From NCBI RefSeq assembly GCF_016834655.1, contig NZ_JAENHP010000008.1:291828-355827 (forward strand): 64,000 nucleotides of DNA, in the 5' to 3' direction. Source of the DNA: Paractinoplanes ovalisporus. GTDB lineage: Bacteria; Actinomycetota; Actinomycetes; Mycobacteriales; Micromonosporaceae. Both the position numbers and the translations under genes were made by a program. This document shows, one piece after another, positions 63,894 through 64,000 of this stretch (positions are counted from its first letter, which is position 1; every line of letters starts with the position of its first letter). Below the pieces are notes generated by a model. The model did not search any database, was not told the origin of the DNA, and worked only from the letters and a program-made list of their open reading frames with translations.

Positions 63894-64000
63894 CGAGGGT
63901 TCTGGTGCGGGCTGGGTCAATGGGTTGGGCAAGGCTGAACAGCGGCGCGCATATTTGGATCTTGTGGAACAGGGAGTAGGTACCGGCGAGGCGTGCCGGC
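63889..64000 (+). CDS. N-terminal fragment of a probable IS30-like transposase (cut by window edge)
   Basis: A frame from GTG 63889 runs off the window. Its visible part (GKAEQRRAYLDLVEQGVGTG, EACR) resembles the helix-turn-helix start of IS30-family transposases, where such a segment is followed by VGVNRRTG-type sequence. A TTG at 63922 is an alternative start. Only about 37 residues are seen. Confidence 0.45.
   Translation, partial: MFEGSGAGWVNGLGKAEQRRAYLDLVEQGVGTGEACR

Overview
The window is high-GC actinobacterial chromosome, most likely from a filamentous member of the Micromonosporaceae such as Actinoplanes. The evidence is the gene content (mtrAB-lpqB, a WhiB protein, F420 biosynthesis genes, a BldC-like regulator, a DUF397/XRE-DUF5753 pair, LexA, a large LuxR-type ATPase), the many GTG/TTG starts, and a gene order that follows the core block known in mycobacteria and streptomycetes (smpB-ftsX-ftsE-prfB; secA-hpf-comF-lpqB-mtrB-mtrA; manA-SIS-pmm-whiB-fbiA/fbiB-manC). 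The genus is inferred.

Layout. 1-4430 is an accessory patch: a gene fragment, about 1 kb with no supportable gene, a small membrane protein, an HTH/zinc-finger protein coupled to a ParB-like protein, and an ArsR/SRPBCC pair between related intergenic repeats, ending at the 3' side of the tmRNA gene. 4436-10324 is the conserved block tmRNA, CBM2-like protein, smpB, M23 peptidase, ftsX, ftsE, prfB (all minus strand). 10389-15641 holds regulators and small genes (PadR, membrane protein, DUF6912, rhodanese, Lrp, BldC-like, Rv3235-like). 15949-26049 carries secA, a double GNAT, hpf, comF, lpqB, mtrB and mtrA. 26221-29417 holds the DUF397/XRE pair and an SDR/TetR pair. 29549-40655 contains mannose metabolism (manA, SIS isomerase, Trm112-like, phosphomannomutase), a CDF transporter, a GAF-regulator/aldehyde dehydrogenase/DUF779 unit, a polysaccharide deacetylase, DUF3499, a zincin-like protein and whiB. 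40942-47781 is the F420 region (fbiC, fbiA, fbiB, a Nudix protein). 47835-53600 has manC, a GT4 glycosyltransferase, a TIGR03089 protein, acetoacetyl-CoA synthetase and a thioesterase. 53684-63716 has a 1433-residue acidic repeat protein, lexA, a LAL regulator with a DUF4242 protein, and a PadR-ABC-permease operon. The last 110 bases look like the start of a transposase.

How the genes work together. SmpB and tmRNA rescue stalled ribosomes and RF2 terminates translation beside them. FtsEX probably gates the adjacent M23 hydrolase at the septum. MtrAB-LpqB senses envelope state and SecA exports proteins. ManA, phosphomannomutase and ManC form a route to GDP-mannose, with a glycosyltransferase beside it. 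FbiC, FbiA and FbiB build coenzyme F420.

The most unusual signal is a pattern that recurs at gene ends. At seven loci (12306, 13299, 14782, 30757, 39210, 43528 and 53051) the last codons of a gene, usually including the stop, are repeated one or more times just downstream, in units of 24 to 79 bp. In the DUF3499 gene the copies are in frame, separated by TAG stops, and differ only at synonymous positions where the ancestral peptide is encoded. Similar tandem expansions occur as in-frame insertions in the TetR and LAL proteins. This suggests repeated local duplication at tolerant positions. I cannot tell from one sequence whether it is neutral slippage or has a function.
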